From Bacteroidaceae bacterium (GTDB taxonomy: Bacteria > Bacteroidota > Bacteroidia > Bacteroidales > Bacteroidaceae): a DNA stretch of 64,000 nt. The notes beneath the pieces are model-generated. The model had not been told where the DNA came from. It worked only from the letters and a program-made list of their open reading frames with translations, and did not search any database. Position numbers and translations under genes: made by a program. Positions 63,699 through 64,000 of the stretch are shown here, one piece after another. The stretch's first letter is position 1. Every line of letters starts with the position of its first letter. The stretch covers positions 1 to 64,000 of the forward strand of contig JAFWXX010000012.1 in the NCBI GenBank assembly GCA_017522915.1, written 5' to 3'.

Positions 63699-64000
63699 AT
63701 GAGAAAAGATTTCAGAAGCATAGATATTTCGTACAGTGCAAAGGCTACTGCATGCTGCAGCACTGCAACTGATTGCTGCGGTGAGACATGGGAGACATCG
63801 GAGCATATAAAGGTAAAGCCGATATATACGGCTGAGGACCTTAATGAAATGGAGCATCTTGACTATGCAGCCGGCATTCCGCCGTTCCTTCGCGGACCAT
63901 ATTCGATGATGTACACATTCCGCCCATGGACCATACGCCAGTATGCCGGTTTCTCTACAGCAGAAGAGAGCAACGCATTCTACCGCAGGAACCTTGCTTC
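63699..64000 (+). CDS. mutB: Methylmalonyl-CoA mutase large subunit (5' part, cut by window end)
   Basis: The first 100 codons are present. Start [14 protein letters not shown]; then [20 protein letters not shown] and [20 protein letters not shown], the highly conserved substrate-tunnel region of MutB. The N-terminus has two Cys pairs (Cys19-Cys20 and Cys26-Cys27) in a short [11 protein letters not shown] stretch that I do not recall from other MutB proteins. It is the catalytic adenosylcobalamin-binding subunit; the cofactor domain lies beyond the window. Confidence 0.93.
   Translation, partial: MRKDFRSIDISYSAKATACCSTATDCCGETWETSEHIKVKPIYTAEDLNEMEHLDYAAGIPPFLRGPYSMMYTFRPWTIRQYAGFSTAEESNAFYRRNLA

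Noticed and set aside
1..64000. CRISPR array or cas genes
   Set aside because: No regularly spaced repeats and no Cas protein were found; the repeats seen are protein-coding or terminator palindromes.

Overview
The window looks like a chromosomal segment of a Bacteroidales bacterium (Prevotella/Bacteroides-like). The evidence is the gene content (DUF4271-hemD pair, GH3-family protein, ExbB-ExbD-ExbD set, DUF4230 proteins, short YDLQGRK-type C-termini on secreted proteins, paired mutA/mutB) and the recurrent promoter form with a -33 TTTG and a -7 TAnnTTTG, which is the Bacteroidetes primary sigma-factor consensus. I see no insertion sequence, integrase, prophage or CRISPR array.

Layout. 1-5.2 kb: a large secreted metzincin-type metallopeptidase with a tiny overlapping downstream ORF, both on the minus strand. 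5.4-12.1 kb, plus strand: a PurF-like protein with Ser in place of the catalytic Cys, a TIR/DUF4062-like plus L,D-transpeptidase fusion, a secreted M48 peptidase, a LOG-family hydrolase, DUF4271 and HemD. 12.2-16.2 kb: rnpA-yidD-tatD, a three-gene amino-sugar module (FdtA-like cupin, FemAB-like acyltransferase, DegT aminotransferase) and tRNA-Gln. 16.2-20.1 kb: a luxS-pfs-transporter operon and a divergent PlsC-like acyltransferase.

20.2-28.6 kb, minus strand, is the most unusual part. It is AT-richer, made of short closely packed genes, and falls into two blocks divided by a hairpin at about 23.13 kb. The upstream block (23.16-28.58 kb) encodes two DUF4230 membrane proteins, a single-span OmpA-domain protein, a TerB-like protein, a PD-(D/E)XK nuclease-like protein, two paralogous proteins each built from two copies of a ~40-residue repeat, and several tiny basic or membrane proteins, two of which share a KDG..D.RTKEGK motif. 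The downstream block (20.2-23.1 kb) encodes a small membrane protein, a coiled-coil protein, a pyroglutamyl-peptidase and an overlapping ion channel with a non-canonical selectivity filter. Upstream lie a 6S-like structured RNA candidate and a membrane Ser/Thr kinase with a divergent companion gene. I judge this the best candidate for an undescribed envelope-stress or defence system.

30.9-64 kb is mostly conserved housekeeping: dusB, a U32 peptidase, sufE, an M28 cyclase/peptidase, cysS, an Ig-like lipoprotein, GH3, dsbD, an rRNA methylase, thyA-folA, the ExbB/ExbD energy-transduction set, tRNA-Ser, lpxK-punA-thiL-Imm17-like, mrp, a Dabb protein, trmB, ilvE, xseB-xseA, mnmA, a MATE transporter, a cytidylate-kinase-like protein, a YfcE-type phosphodiesterase, a secreted endonuclease I, and methylmalonyl-CoA mutase small and large subunits (the latter cut by the window edge). 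Several transcripts end in near-perfect ~50-bp palindromes, three of which include the stop codon of the upstream gene.
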